Origin: Geodermatophilus bullaregiensis
GTDB lineage: Bacteria; Actinomycetota; Actinomycetes; Mycobacteriales; Geodermatophilaceae
Length of the DNA: 64,000 bases
Direction: 5' to 3'
Assembly: GCF_016907675.1 (NCBI RefSeq)
Contig: NZ_JAFBCJ010000001.1
Coordinates: forward strand, 2,418,001 to 2,482,000
Part shown: piece by piece, positions 40,118 through 47,474 of the stretch
Layout of the letters: every line of letters begins with the position of its first letter
How positions within the stretch are numbered: position 1 is the first letter of the stretch
The notes under the pieces: generated by a model
Databases searched by the model: none
Told to the model about the DNA's origin: nothing
Seen by the model: the letters and a program-made list of their open reading frames with translations, nothing else
Translations under genes and position numbers: made by a program

Positions 40118-41740
40118 TCAGCCGTTCCTCGTGGGCGGCTGGCCCGCGGCCAGGGCCTCCTGGGCCCGCACCGGGTCGTAGGCACAGGCGTCGCCGACGT
40201 CGGCCGCCGGAGCGGCGGGCGGGGGTGTCGGCGTCTGCCCGGCCGTGTCGCCCTCGGCACCGGCGGCCTGGTCGCCGGGGGCGGCCGGCGGGGTGGAAGA
40301 CGCCGAGGACGCCGGGGCCGCCGGGGCCGCCGGGGCCAGCGAGTCGGACACGATCCGGCGCACCAGGTCGTAGTCCGGGTAGGCCGGGTCGATCAGGCTC
40401 GTGTCGAACACGACGCTGCGGACCTCGGCGTCCTTGACCAGGAAGGCCAGGTCGACGAAGTCGTCGAGGGCCGTGCGCGGGATGTCGGTGCTGACGATGT
40501 CCTGCGTCGTGGCCGCGAGCTCCTGGTACTGCTCGAGCAGGGTGATCGGGTCGGCCGCGTCGATGATCGCGGTGATCGTGCAGCGCTGGCGGTCCATCCG
40601 GTCGTAGTCGGTGAGACCGAAGCGCCCGCGGGCGAAGTCGAGCGCCGTCGTGCCGTCCATCCGCTGGTCCGGCCCCGGGGCGATGTAGGCGTCGGGCAGC
40701 TCGCCGGTCCCGGGGTTGCCGTTGACCGGCACGTAGTAGTTCACGTTCACCGTGATGCCGCCGAGGGCGTCGACCAGGCGGCTGAAGCCGTCGAGGTTGA
40801 CCAGCACGAAGTAGTCGATCTCCAGGCCGAGGGCCTCGCCGACGCCGAGCTTGAGGAAGTCGGCGCCGGGGTCGTCGGTGGCCCCGAGGACGCCGGGGTG
40901 CTGCGCCGGGCCGTTGCGGTACACGGCGTTGAGCAGGCTCTCGCTCTCGCTGCCGGCGTCGAAGCCGTCGGGGTAGATCGCGGCCAGCGGGCTGTCGGCC
41001 GGGAACGGCAGGTCCTCGAGGTTGCGCGGCAGGCTGAACAGCGTGGTCACGCCGGTCTCGGTGGCGATGCTGGCGACGATCACCGTGTCGGTGCGCACGC
41101 CCTCGCGGCCCTCGCCGCCGTCGCCGCCGAGGAGCAGGACGTTGACCCGCTCCTTGGTGCCGAACGGGTCGACCGAGTCGTCGACCGTGGCCGACTCGCG
41201 GTCGTCGGCGAAGACGCCGTCGAGCAGGCCGCGCTGGGCCACCGCCACCGTGCCGACCCGGTAGGCCGGGTAGGCGATGGCGGCGACGAGGGCGACGACG
41301 AGCAGGGCCCCGAGGGCCAGCCGGGGACGGGAGCTGCGCCGGGGCAGCAGCGAGCGGTAGCCGGTGACGACGACGGCGATCCACGCGAGGGCCAGCACCA
41401 CGATCCCGGCGAGGACCCAGGTGAGGCTGCCGGAGTCGACGAGCAGCCGCGCCGCGGTGCGCTGCCCGGCCGTGGCCACCCAGACGCCGCCGGCGACCAG
41501 CAGCAGGAAGAGCACGAGCACGGCCGCGCCCAGCCGGCGACGGCCGGAGGCGAGGAAGGCGGTGCCCCAGACGACGGCGTTGACCACGGTGAGCACCAGG
41601 ACGGCGACCAGCGAGCGCGACTCGGGACGCTGCCGGGAGCCGTGGCCCTCGGCCTCCCGCTCCGCCCCCCGGGTACCGGGGACCGGCGGGAGGGCCGGCG
41701 CGTCGCCGATCGGGCGGGTCAGGTCGGCGTCGTCGCTCAC
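40118..41740 (-). CDS. LytR-CpsA-Psr (LCP) family cell wall ligase
   Basis: A 540-aa membrane protein that joins polyprenyl-linked glycopolymers to peptidoglycan (in actinobacteria, arabinogalactan-like or other wall glycans). Four N-terminal transmembrane segments (about 43-165) precede the extracytoplasmic LCP domain: VNVLLLGGDGGEGREGVRTDTVIVA, FSLPRNLEDLPF (the Arg binds pyrophosphate), LGLEIDYFVLVNLDGFSRLVDALGGI and TALDFARGRFGLTDYDRMDRQ. All catalytic Arg/Asp positions expected are present. The C-terminus is an Ala/Pro-rich tail (PAAPAAPASSASSTPPAAP) coded partly by a 9-bp GCCGGGGCC repeat (around 40313-40340), ending in a short Cys-containing segment. The start is a GTG at 41740. Confidence 0.92.
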   Translation of the reverse strand: MSDDADLTRPIGDAPALPPVPGTRGAEREAEGHGSRQRPESRSLVAVLVLTVVNAVVWGTAFLASGRRRLGAAVLVLFLLLVAGGVWVATAGQRTAARLLVDSGSLTWVLAGIVVLALAWIAVVVTGYRSLLPRRSSRPRLALGALLVVALVAAIAYPAYRVGTVAVAQRGLLDGVFADDRESATVDDSVDPFGTKERVNVLLLGGDGGEGREGVRTDTVIVASIATETGVTTLFSLPRNLEDLPFPADSPLAAIYPDGFDAGSESESLLNAVYRNGPAQHPGVLGATDDPGADFLKLGVGEALGLEIDYFVLVNLDGFSRLVDALGGITVNVNYYVPVNGNPGTGELPDAYIAPGPDQRMDGTTALDFARGRFGLTDYDRMDRQRCTITAIIDAADPITLLEQYQELAATTQDIVSTDIPRTALDDFVDLAFLVKDAEVRSVVFDTSLIDPAYPDYDLVRRIVSDSLAPAAPAAPASSASSTPPAAPGDQAAGAEGDTAGQTPTPPPAAPAADVGDACAYDPVRAQEALAAGQPPTRNG

Positions 41741-41934
41741 GACCGCACCCGGTGGGCGGCCCCGGTCATCGCGTCGTCCCGCGGGTCCGGCGCGTCGTCC
41801 GGGTCATGGTCACCGGCCCATGGTCCCACTGGTCGCTGGCAGTCACGGGGCGCCCGTACCCCGTGAACGTGCAGGTCACCCGAAGGGACGTGACCGTGGT
41901 CTCCTGCTCGCCGACCGTGGTCCCGACGGCCGGC

Positions 41935-41988
41935 CCTCCTGCAGGGCCGGCCGCGAGCCTGCGAGCGGTGGGGGACGGGGAGGTCCTC
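41935..41988 (-). repeat. GC hairpin repeat upstream of xth
   Basis: On the minus strand: GAGGACCTCCCCGTCCCCCA, then CCGCTCGCAGGCTCGCGG and CCGGCCCTGCAGGAGGG. It lies in the 266-bp gap between the divergent LCP and xth genes, ending five bases before the xth -10. The gap also holds hairpins CACGGGG-N8-CCCCGTG (41844-41865) and GGTCAC-N10-GTGACC (41874-41895). Confidence 0.7.
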
Positions 41989-42006
41989 TCACTAGTCTCG
42001 GGGGTC

Positions 42007-42810
42007 GTGCGCCTCGCGACCTGGAACGTGAACTCCATCCGCACCCGCGCCGACCGGGTGGCCGCCTGGCTGCAGCGGCGCGACGTCGACGTCCTGGCGC
42101 TGCAGGAGACCAAGTGCCGGGACGACCAGTTCCCCGAGGAGCGCTTCACGGCCCTGGGCTACCAGGTCGCCCACGTCGGCCACTCGCAGTGGAACGGCGT
42201 CGCGGTGCTCTCCCGGGTCGGGCTGGCCGACGTCGAGACGGGCTTCCCCGGGATGCCGACGTGGAGCGCGAAGGAGGGTGCGGAACCCGCCGCCGAGGCC
42301 CGCGCCCTGGGCGCCACCTGCGGGGGCGTGCGGGTGTGGAGCCTGTACGTGCCGAACGGCCGGGCGCTGGGTGACCCGCACTACGACTACAAGCTCGAGT
42401 GGCTGGGCGCGCTGCGCAGCGCGGCCGGCGGCTGGCTGGCCGCCGACCCCGCCGCGCAGGTGGCGCTGGTCGGCGACTGGAACATCGCCCCGCAGGACGA
42501 CGACGTGTGGGACATGAGCGTCTTCGCGCACTCGACGCACGTCACCGAGCGCGAGCGGGTGGCGTTCCGCGCGGTGGTCGAGGCCGGGTACGCCGACGTC
42601 GTCCGGCCGCACGCCCCCGGACCCGGCGTCTACACGTACTGGGACTACACGCAGCTGCGGTTCCCGCGCCGCGAGGGCATGCGGATCGACTTCGTCCTCG
42701 GCTCCCCTGCGTTCGCCTCGCGGGTGACGAATGCCCTGGTAGATCGCGAGGAGCGCAAGGGCAAGGGCGCCAGCGACCACGCCCCCGTGGTGGTCGAGCT
42801 GGCCGACTGA
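42007..42810 (+). CDS. xth: exodeoxyribonuclease III
   Basis: A 267-aa AP endonuclease/3'-5' exonuclease of the ExoIII branch, acting in base excision repair. Motifs: LATWNVNSIRTR (Asn), LQETKC (metal-binding Glu), SLYVPNG (Tyr), VGDWNIAP (Asp/Asn) and the terminal SDHAPVVVEL with the Asp-His pair. GTG 42007 is used: TAGTCT (41993-41998) lies 8 bases before it, so the message is probably leaderless. The stop codon TGA (42808-42810) is also the candidate target duplication of the MITE-like element that begins at the next base, so the insertion lies exactly at the end of the gene. Confidence 0.93.
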   Translation: MRLATWNVNSIRTRADRVAAWLQRRDVDVLALQETKCRDDQFPEERFTALGYQVAHVGHSQWNGVAVLSRVGLADVETGFPGMPTWSAKEGAEPAAEARALGATCGGVRVWSLYVPNGRALGDPHYDYKLEWLGALRSAAGGWLAADPAAQVALVGDWNIAPQDDDVWDMSVFAHSTHVTERERVAFRAVVEAGYADVVRPHAPGPGVYTYWDYTQLRFPRREGMRIDFVLGSPAFASRVTNALVDREERKGKGASDHAPVVVELAD

Positions 42811-43010
42811 CAGCGGTGTGCCGATTGGTTGGCGGCCGTGGCCTCCGACGCCGGCGGTGATGTGCGCTCACGGCTCACTCTGGAGACCAACTGCACCATA
42901 GGCGCACAGTGCTGCAGGTCACGCCTCCCACTGTGGTCAGCCGACCGGCACCAGCGCCCGCCAGCGTGCGAGCCCGGTCCAGCACCTGGCAACCAACGCG
43001 CACACCGCTG
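42811..43010. mobile_element. 200-bp MITE-like element with terminal inverted repeats
   Basis: The left end CAGCGGTGTGCCGATTGGTT (42811 on) and the complement of the right end (43010 back) match at 18 of 21 positions. The element is exactly 200 bp and is flanked on both sides by TGA (42808-42810 and 43011-43013), as for a 3-bp target duplication; the left TGA is the xth stop. The interior is less GC-rich than the surroundings and codes for nothing recognisable. It resembles a non-autonomous miniature transposon. The parent family is not identified, and nothing in the window encodes a matching transposase. Confidence 0.65.
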
Positions 43011-43029
43011 TGAGCCCGCCGCCGGGCGC

Positions 43030-43572
43030 TCAGCGCTGCGCGAGCGCCGCGGACACGACCTCGCCGGCCGGGGGCCGGTCGTCGGGGCTGCGCGGCCGCC
43101 AGACCTCGACGACCGTGCCGTCCACGACGACGGCGTCCCCGCCGAGCTGCCGGGTGTCCTCCCCGGAGGGCCGTGCCAGCCGGGTGCCCGAGCGCAGCGC
43201 CCGCGCGTACAGCGCGAGCGTCCCGGGGTTGTAGACCCGCCACCACGGCGCCCGCCCGATCCCCAGCCGGCGGTACAGCACGCGGCCGGGGTCGCTGAGC
43301 ACCGTGCCGGTGAACCCGGCCCGGCGGACGACCGCGGCCAGCCGGTCGGCCGGGCCGAAGCCGACCAGGACCGGCCCCAGCTCCGGGGCGCCGGCCGCGC
43401 GCACCTCCTCCTGCACCTGGACCAGGTGCTGCCGGCAGGGCAGCTAGTGGCGGTGCCGCATCAGCACGACGACCCGCACGCCCGGCCCGTCGGCCAGCGG
43501 CCGCCCCTGCCCGCGGGGATCGGTCAGGCGGAGGTCGTGGACGTCCACGGCGACTCGTGCCCGGCGCGTCAT
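43030..43572 (-). pseudogene. peroxiredoxin-like (AhpC/TSA) gene with amber codon at the active site
   Basis: One reading frame from ATG 43572 to the stop at 43030 codes for a peroxiredoxin-like protein of about 180 aa but is broken by a TAG at 43444-43446. Upstream it reads MTRRARVAVDVHDLRLTDP to VVVLMRHRH; downstream LPCRQHLVQVQEEVRAAG to LSDPGRVLYRRLGIGRAPW and a normal end. In relatives the line is R-H-F-G-C-x-x-C-R, so the TAG sits where the first, catalytic Cys belongs. TAG is not a selenocysteine codon. The gene is best read as inactivated; a shorter product could start at an internal GTG. It is head-to-head with a second broken gene and next to the MITE-like element. Confidence 0.75.
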
Positions 43573-43959
43573 GCGCCCAGGATGGACGAGCACCGGCGCA
43601 CCTCCGCACGCAGGCGTCGCGGCGGTGCCCCGCTCGACCTGGGACGTGCTCGGGGTCCTGGCGTCGGACACGAGGACCGGATGCGGGAGCTGGAGAAGCC
43701 GCCGGTGCTCGCCGCGCGCGGCGGGTGCTGGTTCCGCGGTGGCGCGCTGGAGGTGCACCTGGGCGTCGAGGAGCCGGTCTCCCCGGCCCGCAAGGCCCGT
43801 CCCGGCCTGCTCGTCGACGGCCTGGCCGCTCCCGCCCGGCGACTGGAGGACGCCGGGCACCCGGTCACCTGGGACGACGACTTCCCCGGCCACGATCCCT
43901 TCCACGCCGCCGACCCGTTCGGCGACCGCCTGGAGTTCCTGCAGCCGCACGCCGGCTGA
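43571..43959 (+). pseudogene. glyoxalase/VOC-family gene, broken near its 5' end
   Basis: From ATG 43681 the frame codes for 92 aa of a small VOC protein: MRELEKPPVLAARGGCWFRG, LEVHLGVEEPVSPARKARPGLLVD and WDDDFPG to [12 protein letters not shown], with the usual metal-binding Glu near the end. Intact relatives continue upstream with a ...FY-x-DVLGM-x-ELEK segment. Here DVLG is found at 43643-43654 in another frame, separated from ATG 43681 by 26 extra bases (43655-43680) that carry a 6-bp inverted repeat (GGTCCT/AGGACC). The N-terminal metal-binding His region is also degraded. The 5' end overlaps the ATG of the peroxiredoxin-like gene. A truncated protein from 43681 could still be made. Confidence 0.65.
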
Positions 43960-43965
43960 GGGGCG

Positions 43966-44950
43966 TCAGCGGGCGAGCGCGGCCAGCAGCCCGGCCTCCC
44001 GCGCGGCGCTGAGCCCGGCCCGCCGCGGCCGGTCCAGCCCCTGCGCGCGCTCCCACGCCAGGACGTCGGCCAGCAGCTCCTCCCGGGGACGGTGGCGCAG
44101 CCCGGCGGCCGCGGCCCGCGCGCCCGAGCGGCTCGACCAGCCGCGGTCCTCCGGCGCGGGCAGCCAGAGGGCCAGGGACTCCTCGCCCGTGTAGGGCTCG
44201 ACCCCCTGCTCCAGCAGCCAGGCGCCGGGCGCGGGCACCACCGGCCCGGTGTGCCCGCCCACCGCCCGGGAGGCAGCCACCCACTGGCCGAACGGGACCA
44301 CCGGCCCGACCGCGTCGTAGGTGCCGGTCACGCCGCGCTCCGCGCAGGAGACCAGCCACGCCGCGAGGTCCCCGGACGTCGACCACCTGCGTGGGCAGGT
44401 CCGGGGTGTCGGGGACCAGCATCGGACCCTCCGGGTCGCGCGCGGCGCGGGCGACCCAGGCACCCGAGCGGTCGGTGTGGTCGCCCGGACCGCCGATCAG
44501 GCCGGCGCGGGCCACCACCAGGCGGTCCCCCACCGCGGCCCGGGACACCTCCTCGCAGGTCACCTTCGCCGGCCCGTAGAGGTCCCGGCCCACGCGGGGC
44601 CGCTCGGTGGACGCCCCCAGCTCGGCCGTCTCGTCCTCGCCCGGCGTCGTGCGGGAGGTGTACACGCTCACCGAGGAGACGTGGGTCCAGTGCCGGGCGT
44701 CCAGCGCCTCCAGCGCGGCGCGGACGAAGGCCGGCTGCCACGACACCTCCACGACGGCGTCCCACGAGCGGCCGGCCACCGCGGCGTAGGCGTCGGGGCG
44801 CCCGCGGTCGGCGACCACCAGCCGGGCGCCGTCGGCGACCTCGCCGGCCTCCCCCCGGGCCAGGCAGGTGACCGCGTGCCCGCGCCCCAGCGCCTGCCGC
44901 GACACCTCGCGGCCCAGCCACGCCGTCCCGCCGAGCACGAGCACGTCCAC
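43966..44950 (-). pseudogene. NAD-dependent epimerase/reductase with one frameshift
   Basis: A gene for an extended SDR protein of about 327 aa. The first part, from GTG 44950, reads [20 protein letters not shown] (Rossmann loop), [30 protein letters not shown] and [11 protein letters not shown] (YxxxK motif), then [11 protein letters not shown]. The frame then changes: [29 protein letters not shown] and the C-terminal part to 43966 lie in another frame. The switch is at the CCCC run 44370-44373; three Cs would restore one frame. It may be a real mutation or an assembly error. Relatives are often annotated as NAD-dependent epimerases or reductases of unknown substrate. clpP lies 24 bp upstream. 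Confidence 0.8.
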
Positions 44951-44973
44951 CCGAGGTCCCCCTCCCTGCCGCC

Positions 44974-45612
44974 TCAGCCCACCACCGGGCCGCCACCGCC
45001 GGGCAGCGCGGCGGCGGAGGCGACGACGGAGTCGATCAGGCCGTACTCGCGCGCCTGGGCCGGGGTGAACCAGCGGTCGCGGTCGGAGTCCCGCTCGATC
45101 TCCTCCACGGTCCGGCCGGTGTACTGCGCCTGCAACTCGTTGAGGTCGCGCTTGAGCCGGCGCAGCATGTCGGCCTGGATGGTGATGTCCGACTGCGTCC
45201 CACCGATGCCCGCCGAGGGCTGGTGGACCATGATCCGCGTGTGGGGCAGCGAGAACCGCTTGCCCGGGGTGCCGGCCGTGAGCAGGAACTGCCCCATCGA
45301 GGCGGCCATCCCGAAGGCGTAGGTGGCGACGTCGCAGTCGAGGAACTGCATGGTGTCGTGGATGGCCATCCCGGCGCTGACCGAGCCGCCGGGTGAGTTG
45401 ACGTAGAGGTGGACGTCGCGCTTCGGGTCCTCGGCCGACAGCAGCAGCATCTGGGCGCAGAGCTGGTTGGCGACCTCGTCGTCCACCTCGCTGCCGAGGA
45501 CGACGATCCGCTCGCGCAGGAGCCGGTCGAGGACGGCGTCGGAGAGGCCCGGGGACCTCCCGTCCCCGTTGCTCAGGCGCGGGTACCCGCTGCTCGACGT
45601 GTGGGTGCGCAT
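44974..45612 (-). CDS. clpP: ATP-dependent Clp protease proteolytic subunit
   Basis: A 212-aa serine protease subunit that forms the Clp chamber with ClpX or ClpC. The catalytic Ser105 is in [14 protein letters not shown] and His130 in [32 protein letters not shown] is the oxyanion loop. The GGTQSDI and the C-terminal [20 protein letters not shown] are normal. ATG 45612 has GGAGGAGG upstream. It is a single gene, not the clpP1-clpP2 pair common in actinobacteria, so it is probably an additional paralogue. A ClgR-like site (45719-45733) and TATAGC -10-like bases (complement of 45701-45706) lie upstream. Confidence 0.94.
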   Translation of the reverse strand: MRTHTSSSGYPRLSNGDGRSPGLSDAVLDRLLRERIVVLGSEVDDEVANQLCAQMLLLSAEDPKRDVHLYVNSPGGSVSAGMAIHDTMQFLDCDVATYAFGMAASMGQFLLTAGTPGKRFSLPHTRIMVHQPSAGIGGTQSDITIQADMLRRLKRDLNELQAQYTGRTVEEIERDSDRDRWFTPAQAREYGLIDSVVASAAALPGGGGPVVG

Positions 45613-45718
45613 GGGTGGGGCCTCCTCCGGTCGTGTCCGTGCCGACGTCCAGGAGCCTGGCGGGAATGGCTGGGGAATGCGCGCCCATCGCCATTCTTCT
45701 GCTATACGCGGAATGGCG

Positions 45719-45733
45719 TTCGCCTCTCGCGAA
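45719..45733 (-). promoter_or_regulatory. ClgR-like operator upstream of clpP
   Basis: TTCGC-CTCTC-GCGAA is a perfect 5+5+5 inverted repeat (nearly GTTCGC...GCGAAC when extended) 107 bp upstream of the clpP ATG and 12 bases before a TATAGC -10-like box on the minus strand. ClgR, the activator of clp genes in actinobacteria, is known to bind related GTTCGC-type repeats. Confidence 0.6.
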
Positions 45734-45805
45734 ACGGATTGACGCCGGCCGGCTGCCCGTGCCCGGCGACGTCCCCGCGCCGGCCGCCGGGAGGTCGGGA
45801 CCTGC

Positions 45806-46519
45806 GCGCGGCTGGTACGGGACCGCGGTGTCGCCGCAGCGCACCGTGCCGCCCCGGACGACCTCCGCCTGCAACCCGAAGTCCACGTCGTGGACCTGCC
45901 CGAGCACCCGGAGCAGCCCCTCCTCGGGACCGAGACCCGCGTGGGACTGGGGCGCACAGACCATGACGCACCGCGGCATGCCCGCCCCGAGCTGCAGCAC
46001 GACGTCCGGCCCGATCGCCAGACGGCGTCCCCGCCAGACGTCCTCGACGAAGCCGTCGCCCTCGACGTCCAGGACGACGTTGGCCCGGGAGCGAGCCGCG
46101 GCCACGGGGCGCCCGAGGACCTGGCCGAGGTGGCGGAGACCCGCGGTCGTGATCACGTGCACCGGCGACTCGTCGTGGTGCGCCACCGCGGTCTCCCGGC
46201 GGAGCTCCAGCTCCCGGCCGAGCAGGGTGCTGAGCGCCGCGCTCGCCGCCGGGTCGTCCGCGGGCACGTCTCGCCCGTCGGGGAAGGTGACCAGCGGCAC
46301 GCCCGCCGCACCCCGGCGCGCGCGCAGCTCCGCGAGGCCGTCCACGCGCCGGAACCGCCGGGTCGTCCTGCCGCTGCCGATGCAGCCGTCCGCGGTGTAG
46401 ACCGCCCAGCTCCGGTCGGCCTCGACGCCCCGGGAGGTCATCGTGACGGTGTCGAGGTGCTCTCCGGCCATCGACTTCACCGGGGACCTCGACAGGCCGG
46501 CGACGGCACCGATGCGCAC
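45806..46519 (-). CDS. MOSC-family protein, 3' end unresolved
   Basis: An about 238-aa MOSC_N/MOSC protein, probably handling molybdenum cofactor or reducing N-hydroxylated compounds (YcbX/mARC-like). It begins [20 protein letters not shown]; the SPVKSM motif and [32 protein letters not shown] are the MOSC_N marks. [17 protein letters not shown] and [11 protein letters not shown] are the MOSC domain with its conserved Cys. Family similarity stops near [16 protein letters not shown], but no in-frame stop follows; the frame stays open through the clpP promoter and across clpP. Either the natural stop has been lost or a shift occurred near 45.8 kb. GTG 46519 is the start. The end given here is the end of recognisable homology. 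Confidence 0.7.
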
Positions 46520-46557
46520 GGGGCACGGTAGCGGGCAGGTCACACGGGGCCGGGCCG

Positions 46558-47304
46558 TCAACCGCCGAGCAGGCCGTCGACCACGGTCGCGACGCTCCCG
46601 ACCAGGGCCAGCGCGAGGGCGGCGGTGCGGGCGGCCGCCGGCGCCACCCGCGCGGAGAGGGCGGTGCCGGCCACGAGGCCGACGGCCAGGGCCGCGATCG
46701 CGACCACCCAGTCCGCGGCGGGCAGCGAGGGCAGGCCCTTGGCCGCCACCGACGCCGAGCCGATGACGACGAAGCACAGCTGCGCCGTCGCGGCGAACGC
46801 GGGCTGCGGCCACCGGGTCGCCACCGCGTAGATCGTCAGGGCCGGCCCGCCGACGCCGGCGGTCGCGTTCATGAAGCCCGACGCCGCCCCGGCGAGCACC
46901 GCGGGCGCCGTCCCTGCCGCGACGCCCGCTCCGGTGCCGCTGCGCCGGTCGGCCGCGAGGACGACGAGCAGCGCCACCACCACGCAGCCGCCCACCAGGA
47001 CCTGCAGGAGAGCGGGTGCGGTGGTGCGGGCGACCCAGGCGCCCGGGAGGACCGCCACCAGCGCGGGTGCCGAGAGCAGCAGGCCCCGGCGCACGTCCAC
47101 GTCCCGCCGCACCTGCGCGAGGACCAGCACCGAGGCGGCGACCCCCAGCACGTTGATCAGGAGGATCCCGGCGAACGGCCCGAGCAGCAGCACGAGGAAG
47201 GGCGCCGCGACCAGGGCGAAGCCGAGCCCGGTGATGCGCTGCGTGCCGGCACCGAGCGCGACCGCGACCGCGAGTCCGAGCGGGGCCGGCCAGCCGGCGT
47301 CCAC
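46558..47304 (-). CDS. TauE/SafE-family sulfite/organosulfonate exporter-like permease
   Basis: A 248-aa membrane protein with about eight transmembrane segments, of the TSUP (TauE/SafE) family. The two internal repeats each carry the family signature: [29 protein letters not shown] in the first half and [24 protein letters not shown] in the second. The start is GTG 47304. Members move sulfite, sulfonates or other small anions; substrate is not clear. It is 38 bp upstream of the MOSC gene on the same strand, so the two may be co-transcribed, which would fit a sulfur/molybdenum link. It is divergent from the spore photoproduct lyase-like gene; the 170-bp gap has no clear promoter motif. Confidence 0.85.
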   Translation of the reverse strand: MDAGWPAPLGLAVAVALGAGTQRITGLGFALVAAPFLVLLLGPFAGILLINVLGVAASVLVLAQVRRDVDVRRGLLLSAPALVAVLPGAWVARTTAPALLQVLVGGCVVVALLVVLAADRRSGTGAGVAAGTAPAVLAGAASGFMNATAGVGGPALTIYAVATRWPQPAFAATAQLCFVVIGSASVAAKGLPSLPAADWVVAIAALAVGLVAGTALSARVAPAAARTAALALALVGSVATVVDGLLGG

Positions 47305-47474
47305 GTCAGCGGGCCCGTCCCGGACGCGGCGCCGCCGGAGCCGGCGGGGAGCCGGGGTGGGTGCGGACGGACACCTCCCGACCCTGACCGACGGCTCCGC
47401 CGACGGCGACAGGAGGGCCAGGAAAGGCTGCTGACCAGGGCATCAGCGGGCCGCTCCCGGTGTTGCACCGAGCG

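Noticed and set aside
43444-43446. Selenocysteine at the in-frame stop of the peroxiredoxin-like gene
   Set aside because: The codon is TAG, not TGA, and no SECIS-like hairpin was apparent immediately downstream.
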